Shown here: piece after piece, positions 50,829 through 59,698 of the stretch
How positions within the stretch are numbered: position 1 is the first letter of the stretch
How the letters are laid out: the number at the start of each line of letters is the position of its first letter
From: JANXMY01 sp964251675
Lineage (GTDB): Bacteria > Armatimonadota > Armatimonadia > Armatimonadales > Capsulimonadaceae
Direction of reading: 5' to 3'
DNA: 64,000 nucleotides
NCBI GenBank assembly: GCA_964251675.1
Contig: CAXUKS010000014.1
Location: forward strand, 24,414-88,413
Made by a program: the position numbers and the translations under genes
The notes under the pieces: model-generated
What the model was told of the DNA's origin: nothing
Database searches by the model: none
Seen by the model: only the letters and a program-made list of their open reading frames with translations

Positions 50829-53765
50829 CTATGCCAATCGCCGCGAGGCGACTTCGCCGTCGGAAGACGCCAGCCAGCGGCGGGCGCAGCCGTTCACGCA
50901 GAACGCTGCGGGGTCATCTGCCGTACCGTCAATCGAAGCACCGTCCATGACCGCGATCCAGCAGCGGGCGCAGCGGACGCCCGGCGCGGGGCCGTCGCTT
51001 TCAATCGTGAGGCCCGGCACTTTGGACTCGCGCAAGGTTACGCGGGACACGAGAAGCAGCGCGGGCAGCTCAGTCAGGTACGGGTTTAGCTTCGCATAGG
51101 TTTCCGAGTCAGCGGTCAGCGTCACGCCGGTCAGCAGCCGCTTTTTGACCCCTTCCAGCGCCTTGTTCACCTGGTCACGGACATCTAACAGCGGCTCCCA
51201 GCGGCCTGCCAGCTCCCGGTCGCGCAGGTCAGCGCGGAATGACGGCAGGGCGGCGAGGCCGACCGACACGGGCTTTTGCGGCACGGGCAGCTTCTGCCAG
51301 ACTTCCTCGGCGGTGAACGGCAGGATGGGGGCCAGCAGCCGGGTCAGGCAGCTTGTGATCTCGTACAGCGCCGTCTGCGCGGAGCGCCGCTCGGGCGAGG
51401 CCGCGCCGAACGAATAGAGCCGGTCTTTGAGAACGTCCAGATAAAACGCACTCAGATCGGACGCACAGTATTCCAGCAAAGTCTGCGCCACACGCGGGAA
51501 CTCATAGATGTCATACGACTGACGGCACTTGCGGACCACATCATTGAGCGTGTGCAGGGCCAGGCGGTCGATCTCCTCGAGCTTGTCCAGCGAAACGGCG
51601 TGCAGGACCGGGTCAAAGTCGTACAGGTTGGACAGCGTAAAGCGCAGCGTGTTCCGCAGGGTGCGGTAGCTGGTCGCCGTCTGCTCCAAAATCTTGTCAC
51701 CCACCCGCACATCGCCGAAGTAGTCCGTGGAGCAGACCCAGAGGCGCAGCACGTCCGCGCCGTACTTCTCCACCACCGTCTTGGGCGCGACCCCGTTCAT
51801 CTTGGACTTGGACATTTTCATGCCCTGGTCGTCCAAAGTCCAGCCGTTCGTGACCACCTGCCGATACGGGGCCGCGCCCCTAGTCGCCACGCCGATCATC
51901 AGCGATGAGTTGAACCAGCCCCGGTGCTGATCGCCGCCCTCCAGGTAGACGTCGGCGGGATAGCTCAGGCCCGGCCACTGCTCCAGCACCGTGCGGCAGG
52001 TGGAACCCGAATCAAACCAGACATCAAAGATGTCGGTTTCTTTCACGAACTCGGTCTCGCCCGTGTCCGGGTGGACGTAGTCTGCGGGCAGGATGTCTTC
52101 GACAGGGGTATCAAACCACGCATCCGTGCCCCGCGTGGCGACCAAATCGCGCACAAAGCCGATGCTTTCTTTGGTCAGCAGCGGCGTGTTCGACGGCTGG
52201 GCGTAGAAGACAGGGATGCCGACGCCCCACGCCCGCTGCCGGGAGATGCACCAGTCGGGCCGACCGCTGACCATCGCCGTGATCCGCGCTTTGGACTCTT
52301 CCGGGAACCAGCGGACGCCGTCGATAGCTTTAAGGCACTCCTTCCGGTGTCCGGCGTTGTCGATGGACACAAACCACTGCGGGGTGGCCCGCTGCACCAG
52401 CGGGTCGTGCGAGCGCCAGCCCATCGGGTACGAGTGCGTGTACTGCTCGTGCGCCAGCAGAGCGCCGACTTCGGACAGACGCGCTAGGATTTTCTCCTGC
52501 CCCTCTTTCAGCGTCTCGCCCACGAACTCCGGCCCGGCCTCGTCGTTGAAATGGCCGTCGTCGGTCAGCACCTGCAAGAGCGGCAGCGCCTGCCCACCGT
52601 CCTTGTGCCCCCCGGCGGCCCAGCGCGTGTTACGTTTCAGCACCGTCTGGTAGTCGTCCTTGCCGTGCCCGCCCGCCGTGTGCACCACGCCGGTTCCATC
52701 GGTCGTCGTCACATAGTCCGCAGGCAGCACCGGCGAATCGCGTCCATTGAGCGGGTGCTGAAACACCAGTGTTTCTAAAGCATTGCCCGGAGCCAGCAGC
52801 GAAGCGCCCTTAAGTGTCCGTACCACCGACCAGCCGGTGAAGTTTGCCGCCGCCATCGTCGCGCCCAGACGTGCTTCGGCCACCAAATAAAAGCTGCCCT
52901 GATGCTCGGCGACGACATACTCTAATTCGGGGCCAACGGCCAGCGCGACATTGGCCGGGATAGTCCAGGGAGTCGTCGTCCAGATGATCGTGTAGCACCG
53001 GGCAGGGTCTGCCCCGCCAAATACCCGCGCATCATCGCGGAGCAGCGGGAAGCGGACATAGATGGAAGGGTCGGTCCGGTCGGCGTACTCGATCTCGGCC
53101 TCTGCCAGCGCGGTGCGGTCGGCAAACGACCAGAAGACCGGCTTGCGGTCCCGGTAGACATAGCCCCGGTCCACCATCTCGGCGAAGACGTCTAATTCTT
53201 TCGCGGCCATCTCTTTGGACATGGTCAGATAGGGATGGTCCCAGTCCCCTCTAATCCCTAACCGCTGAAACTGCTCGGACTGCTGGGCCACCCATTCGGT
53301 CGCCACTTCGCGGCAGCGGGCGCGGATTTCGGCGCGGGTCGGGGTCAGCTTCTTTTCGCGGAACTCTTTGGCGACCAGCACTTCGATGGGCAGCCCGTTG
53401 TTGTCCCAGCCGGGGACGTAAGGGCAGGTATACCCTTCCATCGTGCGGAAGCGAGTGACGACATCTTTCAGGATTTTGTTGAACGCATGACCGATATGGA
53501 TGTCACCATTGGAAAACGGCGGGCCATCGTGCAGGATAAACGTCCCCAGCGCGGTCTTGCCTTTCAGCGACTCGGCATAGACGCGGTGGTTCTTCCAGAA
53601 CGCCAGCGTTTCCGGCTCCCGCTTCGGCAGATTGGCCCGCTGGGGAATGGAGTCGGGGTTTGTATCCAGCCCATCGGCGTTCTTGACATCGGGTTTGGGG
53701 ACATTGAGCGTCTGGCTGTAATCAGGTAGCGGCGCAATAGTAGTATCGGTGTAGACTTCGGACAT
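50829..53765 (-). CDS. ileS: Isoleucyl-tRNA synthetase
   Basis: 978 aa from the ATG of MSEVYTD with AGAGGAA upstream; an earlier in-frame extension lies in the leader. HIGH at 90-93 (GDIHIGHAF), editing CP1 domain in the middle (TDGTGVVHTAGGHGKDDYQ), KMSKS near 648 (DQGMKMSKSKMN), anticodon domain, and a C-terminal zinc finger (CARCW ... CVNGC) of the bacterial FPG type. Charges tRNA-Ile and edits Val. First gene of the ileS-dksA-lspA-lgt-rluD group; promoter and long leader upstream. Confidence 0.96.
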   Translation of the reverse strand: MSEVYTDTTIAPLPDYSQTLNVPKPDVKNADGLDTNPDSIPQRANLPKREPETLAFWKNHRVYAESLKGKTALGTFILHDGPPFSNGDIHIGHAFNKILKDVVTRFRTMEGYTCPYVPGWDNNGLPIEVLVAKEFREKKLTPTRAEIRARCREVATEWVAQQSEQFQRLGIRGDWDHPYLTMSKEMAAKELDVFAEMVDRGYVYRDRKPVFWSFADRTALAEAEIEYADRTDPSIYVRFPLLRDDARVFGGADPARCYTIIWTTTPWTIPANVALAVGPELEYVVAEHQGSFYLVAEARLGATMAAANFTGWSVVRTLKGASLLAPGNALETLVFQHPLNGRDSPVLPADYVTTTDGTGVVHTAGGHGKDDYQTVLKRNTRWAAGGHKDGGQALPLLQVLTDDGHFNDEAGPEFVGETLKEGQEKILARLSEVGALLAHEQYTHSYPMGWRSHDPLVQRATPQWFVSIDNAGHRKECLKAIDGVRWFPEESKARITAMVSGRPDWCISRQRAWGVGIPVFYAQPSNTPLLTKESIGFVRDLVATRGTDAWFDTPVEDILPADYVHPDTGETEFVKETDIFDVWFDSGSTCRTVLEQWPGLSYPADVYLEGGDQHRGWFNSSLMIGVATRGAAPYRQVVTNGWTLDDQGMKMSKSKMNGVAPKTVVEKYGADVLRLWVCSTDYFGDVRVGDKILEQTATSYRTLRNTLRFTLSNLYDFDPVLHAVSLDKLEEIDRLALHTLNDVVRKCRQSYDIYEFPRVAQTLLEYCASDLSAFYLDVLKDRLYSFGAASPERRSAQTALYEITSCLTRLLAPILPFTAEEVWQKLPVPQKPVSVGLAALPSFRADLRDRELAGRWEPLLDVRDQVNKALEGVKKRLLTGVTLTADSETYAKLNPYLTELPALLLVSRVTLRESKVPGLTIESDGPAPGVRCARCWIAVMDGASIDGTADDPAAFCVNGCARRWLASSDGEVASRRLA

Positions 53766-53821
53766 GGGGGTTCCTCTCGGACGCAGACAAACGAAAATCG
53801 GCGTAATAGCAGGCAAAGCGC

Positions 53822-53929
53822 CTACCGGGGTATCGAGAGGCTTCCAATCAGGTGGCGCAGGCGGCAAGCCGCCTGCGCCGGGTCCGTCACTGTGTCGGTC
53901 AATTTGAAGGCTGTAGTTAATGTTCGCAT
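53822..53929 (-). CDS. Possible leader ORF in the ileS 5' region
   Basis: 35 codons from an ATG 31 nt downstream of the -10 box, ending 56 nt before the ileS ATG. It spans a 26-bp perfect palindrome and has two isoleucine codons near its end (HLIGSLSIPR). It has no good ribosome site, so it may be fortuitous; if translated, ribosome position would affect the hairpin and ileS expression. Confidence 0.3.
   Translation of the reverse strand: MRTLTTAFKLTDTVTDPAQAACRLRHLIGSLSIPR
53854..53879. repeat. Perfect 26-bp palindrome in the ileS leader
   Basis: 12-bp arms ggcgcaggcggc/gccgcctgcgcc with a 2-base centre. Not followed by a T-run, so a structural or regulatory hairpin more than a terminator. 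Confidence 0.7.
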
Positions 53930-53959
53930 AGTAGTTTCCGCTGAGTAAGCGCAGCGGTT

Positions 53960-53989
53960 ATTATACGCGAAAAGCGAGGGAGGCGTCAA
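53960..53989 (-). promoter_or_regulatory. Sigma-70 promoter of ileS
   Basis: Minus-strand TTGACG, 18-bp spacer, TATAAT. The leader to the ileS ATG is about 190 nt; it also contains a ccgctg...cagcgg hairpin directly after the -10. No T-box specifier or antiterminator sequence is seen. Confidence 0.8.
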
Positions 53990-54180
53990 GGCGGAGAAAT
54001 GAGGAGAAATAGAGGGTCGACCTGCTCCCTAGAGAAATCTGTGTCCCACGCACACATCCATACTAGGCCCCTGATGGGGAGGCGACAATTCGGGCAGCAG
54101 GCCGCTTCTGACGTTTATTGTACCACAGCAAGGCAAGTTTCGTTGCCGCTTACCAGTTGCCAGAAGCACTCGTCAGGCTG
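53990..54180. other. Intergenic segment upstream of the ileS promoter
   Basis: About 190 bp. No credible gene, repeat or terminator recognised. Confidence 0.35.
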
Positions 54181-54603
54181 TTAGAACTCTATTCTTGCTG
54201 CCGTCTTCTTCATCCGGTGCAGCAAAATAAAGCCACCGACTCCAATTAAGACCAAGATGCAATGAATGATTATTTCAACCGCAAGACTGCCCTGCAAGAA
54301 AGCAAACAATGGCAAATTGGCAAATAAAATCCAGGCACAAGCGTGTGTGGCAATATGCTTCCAAGCACTATCGTCAACACACAGAACTGGTTTGGGCCGC
54401 TCGACTTGCCAGAAATAAAGTGCCAAACTGATGAGCAACAACTGCAAACCCCAGATCACAAAGTCAAACATTGTATTGGGGTTCAAGCTGAAAGTACGAT
54501 GTATGTCCAACCAGTCCATTACTGCAAAGCCAGAAAAAAGCATCCAAACCGCTGATAGCAATATGAATGCGTGCGTTTTGGCTTTTAGCGTTTCTTTGTA
54601 CAT
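54181..54603 (-). CDS. Small four-helix membrane protein, AT-richer than its surroundings
   Basis: 140 aa from the ATG of MYKETLKAK. Four hydrophobic segments: near 13-30, 46-66, 88-104 (CAWILFANLPLFAFLQG) and 108-128. Ends in RMKKTAARIEF. No family recognised. Base composition is visibly lower in GC than the flanking ileS and oxidoreductase genes, compatible with recent acquisition. Confidence 0.6.
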   Translation of the reverse strand: MYKETLKAKTHAFILLSAVWMLFSGFAVMDWLDIHRTFSLNPNTMFDFVIWGLQLLLISLALYFWQVERPKPVLCVDDSAWKHIATHACAWILFANLPLFAFLQGSLAVEIIIHCILVLIGVGGFILLHRMKKTAARIEF

Positions 54604-54640
54604 GACATCCACACTGGAACAATGCGGTCTGCAAAACACT

Positions 54641-54668
54641 CCCCGGCACGCAGTTCATACCGGGGAAT
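54641..54668. repeat. Hairpin near the oxidoreductase stop
   Basis: ccccgg ... ccggggaa with a 13-base loop, about 28 nt beyond the oxidoreductase stop; resembles the outer hairpins of the multi-palindrome elements. Confidence 0.4.
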
Positions 54669-54695
54669 AATGGCGTCCGAGAGATCATCAGAGAG

Positions 54696-55787
54696 CTAAT
54701 CAATCGCCACTTCTTTGCCGGCAGCGGCGGAGGCGTAGATGCCATCGAGCATCTTCTGGACCATGATGCCATGCTCGGCGGGGGCCTCGTTGGTGCGGCC
54801 ATCGCGGGCGACTTCGACGAAGTGCTTGAGCTTATAGTCCCACATATCGCGCTTGCCGATGAACGGCACTTCCGTGTTGACCATGTAGCCGTGGAAGTCG
54901 GTGAAAATCTGGGAGCCGTTCCAGATCGCGCCACCTTTGGTGCCCATGATCTGAATGTTGAAGACATTATCGGGGATGTGCGCGACAAACGACGATTCCA
55001 GCGTGAGCATGGTGCCGTTGTCAAAGCGGATCATGCCGACGGCCAAATCTTCGACGGTATAGGTTTTGTAGTCCCAGCCAGCCCACTCGCTGACCACATC
55101 GCTTTGGGTGTTGCCCAGATACGTGAACGTGTTTCCCGTGGCGCTGACGGGCGTGGGCGTGCCGATGATGGAGTGCGAGGCTTCCAGAATATGGACACCG
55201 ATGTCAATGAGCGGCCCGCCGCCCTGCAATTCTTTCTGGCCGAAGACGCCCCAGTTGGGGATGCCCCGGCGGCGCAGGGCCTGAGCGCGGACATACAGAA
55301 TGTCGCCGAGTGCCCCCGACTGCACCATGTCCCGCAGGACCTGCGAGCGCGGCTCAAAGCGGTGCTGGAAGCCAATCACGAACTCGACGCCGCTCTTTTT
55401 GGCGGCATCGGCCATCTGCTGTGCCAGCCTGGCGTTCAGGGCCATCGGCTTCTCACACAGGACGTGTTTCCCGGCCTCGGCGGCGGCAATCGCGGCTTCG
55501 GCATGAACACCGTTCGGGGCACACACGCTGATGGCATCCACATCGTCGCCGACCTCGCGCAGCATTTCCTTGTAGTCCGCATAGACGCGGGTGACACCGT
55601 GCGTGCTGGTCATGCGGTCCAGCGCGGCGGGGTTGATGTCTGCACCGCAGACGATGGAGACGCCGGGATATTTGGTCAGGTAGCGAATGTGGTTCTGCGA
55701 GATGCCACCGCAGCCGATGATGCCGACGCGCAGGGGCTTGGCGTCTTCGGTCGTGCCGTCCGCAAGGGTTTCTACTGCTGTGTCCAT
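54696..55787 (-). CDS. Gfo/Idh/MocA family oxidoreductase
   Basis: 363 aa from the ATG of MDTAVETL (AGGAACAGG upstream). N-terminal Rossmann fold with RVGIIGCGGISQNHIRY near 20, CEKPMA near 110 carrying the conserved Lys, and the C-terminal alpha/beta domain (GGGPLIDIGVHILEASHSI, with the catalytic Asp/His type DxGxH). Members oxidise or reduce sugars or inositols with NAD(P). The neighbouring glycoside hydrolase suggests sugar metabolism, but the substrate cannot be told. Confidence 0.9.
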   Translation of the reverse strand: MDTAVETLADGTTEDAKPLRVGIIGCGGISQNHIRYLTKYPGVSIVCGADINPAALDRMTSTHGVTRVYADYKEMLREVGDDVDAISVCAPNGVHAEAAIAAAEAGKHVLCEKPMALNARLAQQMADAAKKSGVEFVIGFQHRFEPRSQVLRDMVQSGALGDILYVRAQALRRRGIPNWGVFGQKELQGGGPLIDIGVHILEASHSIIGTPTPVSATGNTFTYLGNTQSDVVSEWAGWDYKTYTVEDLAVGMIRFDNGTMLTLESSFVAHIPDNVFNIQIMGTKGGAIWNGSQIFTDFHGYMVNTEVPFIGKRDMWDYKLKHFVEVARDGRTNEAPAEHGIMVQKMLDGIYASAAAGKEVAID

Positions 55788-55896
55788 AGGGGCCTGTTCC
55801 TGTTTTCGTCTATGTGCTGTGAGCAGCACGGGCTATGGGTGCATTATGACACAGAGGGCGGGGGTATGGCAAGATGGGGTTCAGTCCAGGGTCTGC

Positions 55897-58545
55897 CTAC
55901 TCCCCCACCTCATACCACAGCGTCTTGTATTGCGGCCCCACGGTGAACGTCAGGTCCTCGCCCGCATACGCCGCCGGGACTGGCTGAACGCGCTTCCCCG
56001 TACCATCGAGCGCCCACACGCGCCGGGCGGCGCTTGTCTTCAGCGTCACGGTCGCCGGGATACCCTCGGCCACGGTCGGCCCGTGCCCCCACTGGTCGCT
56101 GACGCTGGTGCGGTCTGCGTTCCAGACCATGCCCTGATTTTCCACTTTTCCGGCCAGCGTCAGCAGCAAGCGTCTGGACGCGGCGAGGGTCTTTCCATCC
56201 GTAGGCGTCAGTGTCACAGCAGCAAAGTTATTGCCGAACTTCGGGAACGTCAGGGTGCTGCTGCCCAGCGTCACGGTCTCCCCGCCGACGTAGCCGACGA
56301 CAGTAGAGACATTCGGGCTGACGGCCTGATACTTGCCTCCGGCGTTTGTTTTGCTGACATTGAGCGTGTATGTGTGCAGTTGTGGTGGCACTTTCGCCGC
56401 TATCCGACTCCCAATCCACGGCACAAGTACAGTTCCTTTTGGTAACTGCATTGCCACGACTGTATTCTTCTCCCCATTGGAAAGCGGCTTTGTCGTCAGC
56501 GCAAGACGGCGCAGCAAGAACGGTGTCCTAAATGGTTTCCAAGCAATTCCGGCGGCGAGATTACCCCCGGCGGTAGGGTTGTACAATGTGCCGTCCGAGG
56601 CAGCCGCTGGAATGCCCTCTGCGCGGAAAATCAGCGCGGCGGCAGGCAGAAACGCGGCTTTGGCCGGGTCGTTGCCGATGCCGAAGTAGCCGTTGATTTT
56701 GTCGTTTTCCGTCCCCGCACCGTAGCCGCCATAGTCAAACAGATAGATCATGTCCCAGTCCTGGAACGCCGCGAACGTCGCCAGCAGAGGCAGGGTTTCG
56801 GCACGGTAGTCATTCGGCGCGGCATGGTTGTATTCAGACACCGAGTAGGGCTTGCCCGCGACACGGTACTCGGCTAAATCGCGGAATGTGCCCCCTCCGC
56901 CGCTGGCAAGCTCTGTCACCATCGCTGTGTTGGGGATGGTCCAGTCTTTGGAGTCCCAGGCTTTGTGCGGGAACGACGGATGCTGCCAGTAGGCGTGGTT
57001 GTCGGCAAAGTCGCTGCCTGCCTCGCGGCGAAGACCCGTCAAGCCGCCCCACGAAATCTGCGAGCAGATCACATTCGCTTTGACGTGCAGGGTGTCCCGC
57101 AGGTAGCCGCGCATCTCGTCGGCATAATGACGCTCGGTGTCGGCTAGAAACGCCATCCAGTCGGCGTGCTGCGCTTTAGTGCTGGAAGTAGGGATGTCCA
57201 CCGTGCGGGCGGTCAGCGATTGGCCGCCCGCCAGCCCCGCGCCGTCGGCTCCAGGGTGGATTTGCAGGTTATCAATCCAGACAGTCCCGGTCTGCCCGCC
57301 CAGCGTAAACGCGAGGCGGGTGTGGCCGGGCACGGCGTCATGGGCGGCAAAGACGTATTTAAATGTTTGCCACTCGGTCGTCAGCGCCGCCGTGGCGTCG
57401 AGGCCGACATTATGCCAGTCGCTTTGGTCTACGCTCGCCCCCACGGGCAGCGGGCGCGGCGCGTCGGCTTTGGCCCGGAACGTAACGGTGTACGTGTCGC
57501 CGCTCTTCAAATCCAGCCCTGTCTGATGCACCTGAACGTGCCAGCCTGTGCCGTCGGTTTTGGTGATGCTGACGCGCTGTGCCCCGTCCCCTTCGCGGGT
57601 CATCTCGGCTTCAGAGGTCCCCTGATGCTCAATGCTCCACGCGGACGCCTCCGATAGCAGCCCCGGTCCGGTGGGCGTGACGCCCACAAGCCATGCGGCT
57701 TTGAGCTTGGCATCCGTGCCGTACTTCTTCGCCAGCCAGGTGTTCCACAGGCCGACCAACTCGCCCCGGAACGGCGCGGGCAGGCTGTCCAGATCGGCCC
57801 CCAGCGTCGCCCACGGGTCGCCCACCAGCGAGTTTTCGTTGTTGATTTCCACCACCGCCACCGCCGGGTCCGACGTATAGGGCAGGTGCGTGTACGGGTT
57901 GACATGAGTGAGCAAATCCCGCGCAAAGTCTTTTTGCAGGAGGATCATGCGCGGATCGAACTCATCCACCCGCTTGTCAAAATTGGGGAGTTGGCTGACG
58001 CTTTCCGGGAAGCCGTCGGCGGGCGTGAACTGCCGCGAGACGTGCAGGTTGAGGTTGACATAAATGCCGTTTTGTTTAAGCTGCGCGATCAAATAGTCCA
58101 GCCGGTCCAATTGCTGCGCGTCAATGTGCTGCCGGTCGGGAAACTTCGCATCCCAGAGGTTCGAATGATCCCCCCACCCCGGATTGTCCATGTGATGCAG
58201 GCGCACCAGATTGATGCCTAGCTTCGCCATCCGCGCCGCCACTTTGGCTGCGTCCGCGTGCGCCGGAAACGCCCCCTGCGCCACGAGGTTCGTTCCCAGA
58301 AACCGCACCCGCTTCCCGGTATTCGTTTCGACAAAATGCCCGTTTTTGACCCGAATCGCCCCGTGAACCCCGGCAGGCTTCGCGTTCAAAAACGAGACAT
58401 CCGTAACCGTCCCCGGCGACGCATCATCCCAGGGGATTACAAACGGAAACAGCGGCGGCGCGGCAGCAGGCGCGGGAGCCTGCGCCCCGGCGGGAACGGT
58501 CAGGGCCAGCGCGGCGGCAAGGATCGGCAGCGAGGTGTATTTCAT
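55897..58545 (-). CDS. Secreted glycoside hydrolase (TIM-barrel, GH-A-like) with inserted carbohydrate-binding domain
   Basis: 882 aa from the ATG of MKYTSLPIL; a TATGAT box 8 nt upstream suggests a leaderless mRNA. Signal peptide ends near PAGAQA. Barrel part 1: GKRVRFLGTNLVAQGAFP, LGINLVRLHHMDNPGWGD, and the putative acid/base Glu in VVEINNENSLVG near 233. Residues ~300-440 look like a CBM4/9-type sandwich (VHQTGLDLKSGDTYTVTFRA; GTVWIDNLQIHPG) inserted into the barrel. Part 2 holds the likely nucleophile Glu in YSVSEYNHAAPND near 567. A ~200-residue beta-rich tail follows. Substrate unknown; GH5-like cellulase/mannanase folds are nearest by motif. Confidence 0.85.
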   Translation of the reverse strand: MKYTSLPILAAALALTVPAGAQAPAPAAAPPLFPFVIPWDDASPGTVTDVSFLNAKPAGVHGAIRVKNGHFVETNTGKRVRFLGTNLVAQGAFPAHADAAKVAARMAKLGINLVRLHHMDNPGWGDHSNLWDAKFPDRQHIDAQQLDRLDYLIAQLKQNGIYVNLNLHVSRQFTPADGFPESVSQLPNFDKRVDEFDPRMILLQKDFARDLLTHVNPYTHLPYTSDPAVAVVEINNENSLVGDPWATLGADLDSLPAPFRGELVGLWNTWLAKKYGTDAKLKAAWLVGVTPTGPGLLSEASAWSIEHQGTSEAEMTREGDGAQRVSITKTDGTGWHVQVHQTGLDLKSGDTYTVTFRAKADAPRPLPVGASVDQSDWHNVGLDATAALTTEWQTFKYVFAAHDAVPGHTRLAFTLGGQTGTVWIDNLQIHPGADGAGLAGGQSLTARTVDIPTSSTKAQHADWMAFLADTERHYADEMRGYLRDTLHVKANVICSQISWGGLTGLRREAGSDFADNHAYWQHPSFPHKAWDSKDWTIPNTAMVTELASGGGGTFRDLAEYRVAGKPYSVSEYNHAAPNDYRAETLPLLATFAAFQDWDMIYLFDYGGYGAGTENDKINGYFGIGNDPAKAAFLPAAALIFRAEGIPAAASDGTLYNPTAGGNLAAGIAWKPFRTPFLLRRLALTTKPLSNGEKNTVVAMQLPKGTVLVPWIGSRIAAKVPPQLHTYTLNVSKTNAGGKYQAVSPNVSTVVGYVGGETVTLGSSTLTFPKFGNNFAAVTLTPTDGKTLAASRRLLLTLAGKVENQGMVWNADRTSVSDQWGHGPTVAEGIPATVTLKTSAARRVWALDGTGKRVQPVPAAYAGEDLTFTVGPQYKTLWYEVGE

Positions 58546-58553
58546 AGAGTGCA

Positions 58554-58559
58554 ATCATA
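58554..58559 (-). promoter_or_regulatory. -10 box near the glycoside hydrolase start
   Basis: Minus-strand TATGAT, 8 nt, ATG; no Shine-Dalgarno. Same layout as the MFS gene. Confidence 0.45.
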
Positions 58560-58581
58560 TCACAAAGAAACACCCGACACG

Positions 58582-58608
58582 AAAAAGCCCGGCTTTTTGA
58601 GGCCGGGC
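58582..58608 (-). terminator. Rho-independent terminator after the TPR protein gene
   Basis: On the minus strand a 7-bp stem gcccggc/gccgggc is followed by TTTTTCG, 30 nt past the stop of the TPR gene. Confidence 0.8.
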
Positions 58609-58637
58609 GAAAAGAGTAGGAAGAACTATAGCAGTGA

Positions 58638-59489
58638 TTATGGGTTGCCTTTTGCCTTTCGAATAATCTGCTCACGCCACTGAGCCACGCCGGGGGCTTT
58701 GAGAAACCAGGGATTAATTTTGATATAAGTTTCAAGTGCTTGTTGCGATTTGATTGGCTGTTCTAATGTGTTGTATGCAAAAGCATAACCTAGCAAACAA
58801 TCATTATGGAGATTTGGATTTAGCTCCTCAGCCTTGTTGTAATGAAACAGTTCTTCGTTTGCAAGAGCATATAGACTAGTTTTTGGATTTATACCTTTTT
58901 TTGCAGCGTCATCGTAGACTTTGCCTTCCAGCAGGTTTAAACTATTCGCTAACCAATAATGAGCATCTGCCCATTTCGGTGCTAGTTTCACTGCTTGCTG
59001 GATATGTTTGCTTCCACTTAATCTGGTGTTATAGTTAGCCGAAACTTGATAGCATTCTGCAATACCCGTTTCGAGCAAAACTTCAGGAGAATTTGGAAGT
59101 TTCTTGACAGCATCTTCTCGGCATTGATCTGCTTTCAAGTGTAGCGCGATAACAGCAGTTAATGTAGAGGTTTTCTTGCTGTAGTCACTATAATTCTCTG
59201 ACAGAGGGTGGACTGCACGAAACCAAAGAAAAGCAAAGGCAGCCTTCAACACTGCATTATTCGGTTGTTTCTGAAGAACATCGAAGCAAACCAGCGCAGC
59301 TTGCGGGTCGATATGTTGGTCACGATACTCCGTAAGGTGTTTGTAGAGAGCCGTAGGATTGTTCGCACTGCGCTTGATTTGGCTGCTTATTTCACCCGCT
59401 GATAAAGCCTGATCAGGTTTTCCAGCACAATCAACACCCGCCATCAAAAAGCATACTAAAAATGAAACGAGCGATAATACAAATTTCAT
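58638..59489 (-). CDS. Secreted TPR-repeat protein
   Basis: 283 aa. The N-terminus is a signal peptide (MKFVLSLVSFLVCFLMAG) with a possible lipobox-like Cys at 21 (AGVDCAG, not canonical). The rest is helical TPR sequence: PQAALVCFDVLQKQPNNAVL, AVKLAPKWADAHYWLANSL, YNKAEELNPNLHNDCLLGYA. AAAGGA precedes the ATG. Composition is clearly AT-richer than the neighbouring hydrolase gene, as in the flanking element at 59525; possibly imported together. Binding partner unknown. Confidence 0.75.
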   Translation of the reverse strand: MKFVLSLVSFLVCFLMAGVDCAGKPDQALSAGEISSQIKRSANNPTALYKHLTEYRDQHIDPQAALVCFDVLQKQPNNAVLKAAFAFLWFRAVHPLSENYSDYSKKTSTLTAVIALHLKADQCREDAVKKLPNSPEVLLETGIAECYQVSANYNTRLSGSKHIQQAVKLAPKWADAHYWLANSLNLLEGKVYDDAAKKGINPKTSLYALANEELFHYNKAEELNPNLHNDCLLGYAFAYNTLEQPIKSQQALETYIKINPWFLKAPGVAQWREQIIRKAKGNP

Positions 59490-59524
59490 ATGCGTGAGTT
59501 CCTTTGATCATAGACATGAAACTA

Positions 59525-59698
59525 CAGCCTGTTATGCACTTTTTCGCATCAGCAAGAGATGTTTTCTGCTGTCATATATCATCTCCCTTGCCAGACGCAA
59601 GGGGGGGAGGCATTATGACCTGCGGGTCACAATGCCTCGTTTCCTGCCCTGCCAGCGGCTTGAAGGCACGATTCAATATCAATAGTGCATAACAGGCT
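59525..59698. mobile_element. Short non-autonomous element (MITE-like) with 15-bp terminal inverted repeats
   Basis: 174 bp. Ends agcctgttatgcact (59526-59540) and agtgcataacaggct (59684-59698) are perfect inverted repeats, extendable to 17 with one mismatch. CTA occurs directly outside both ends (59522-59524, 59699-59701), consistent with a 3-bp target duplication; the right CTA is the TAG stop of the next gene. No coding capacity. Confidence 0.65.

Noticed and set aside
53766..53959. T-box riboswitch in front of ileS
   Set aside because: The leader has strong hairpins but none of the conserved T-box core sequence and no terminator with a T-run before the gene.
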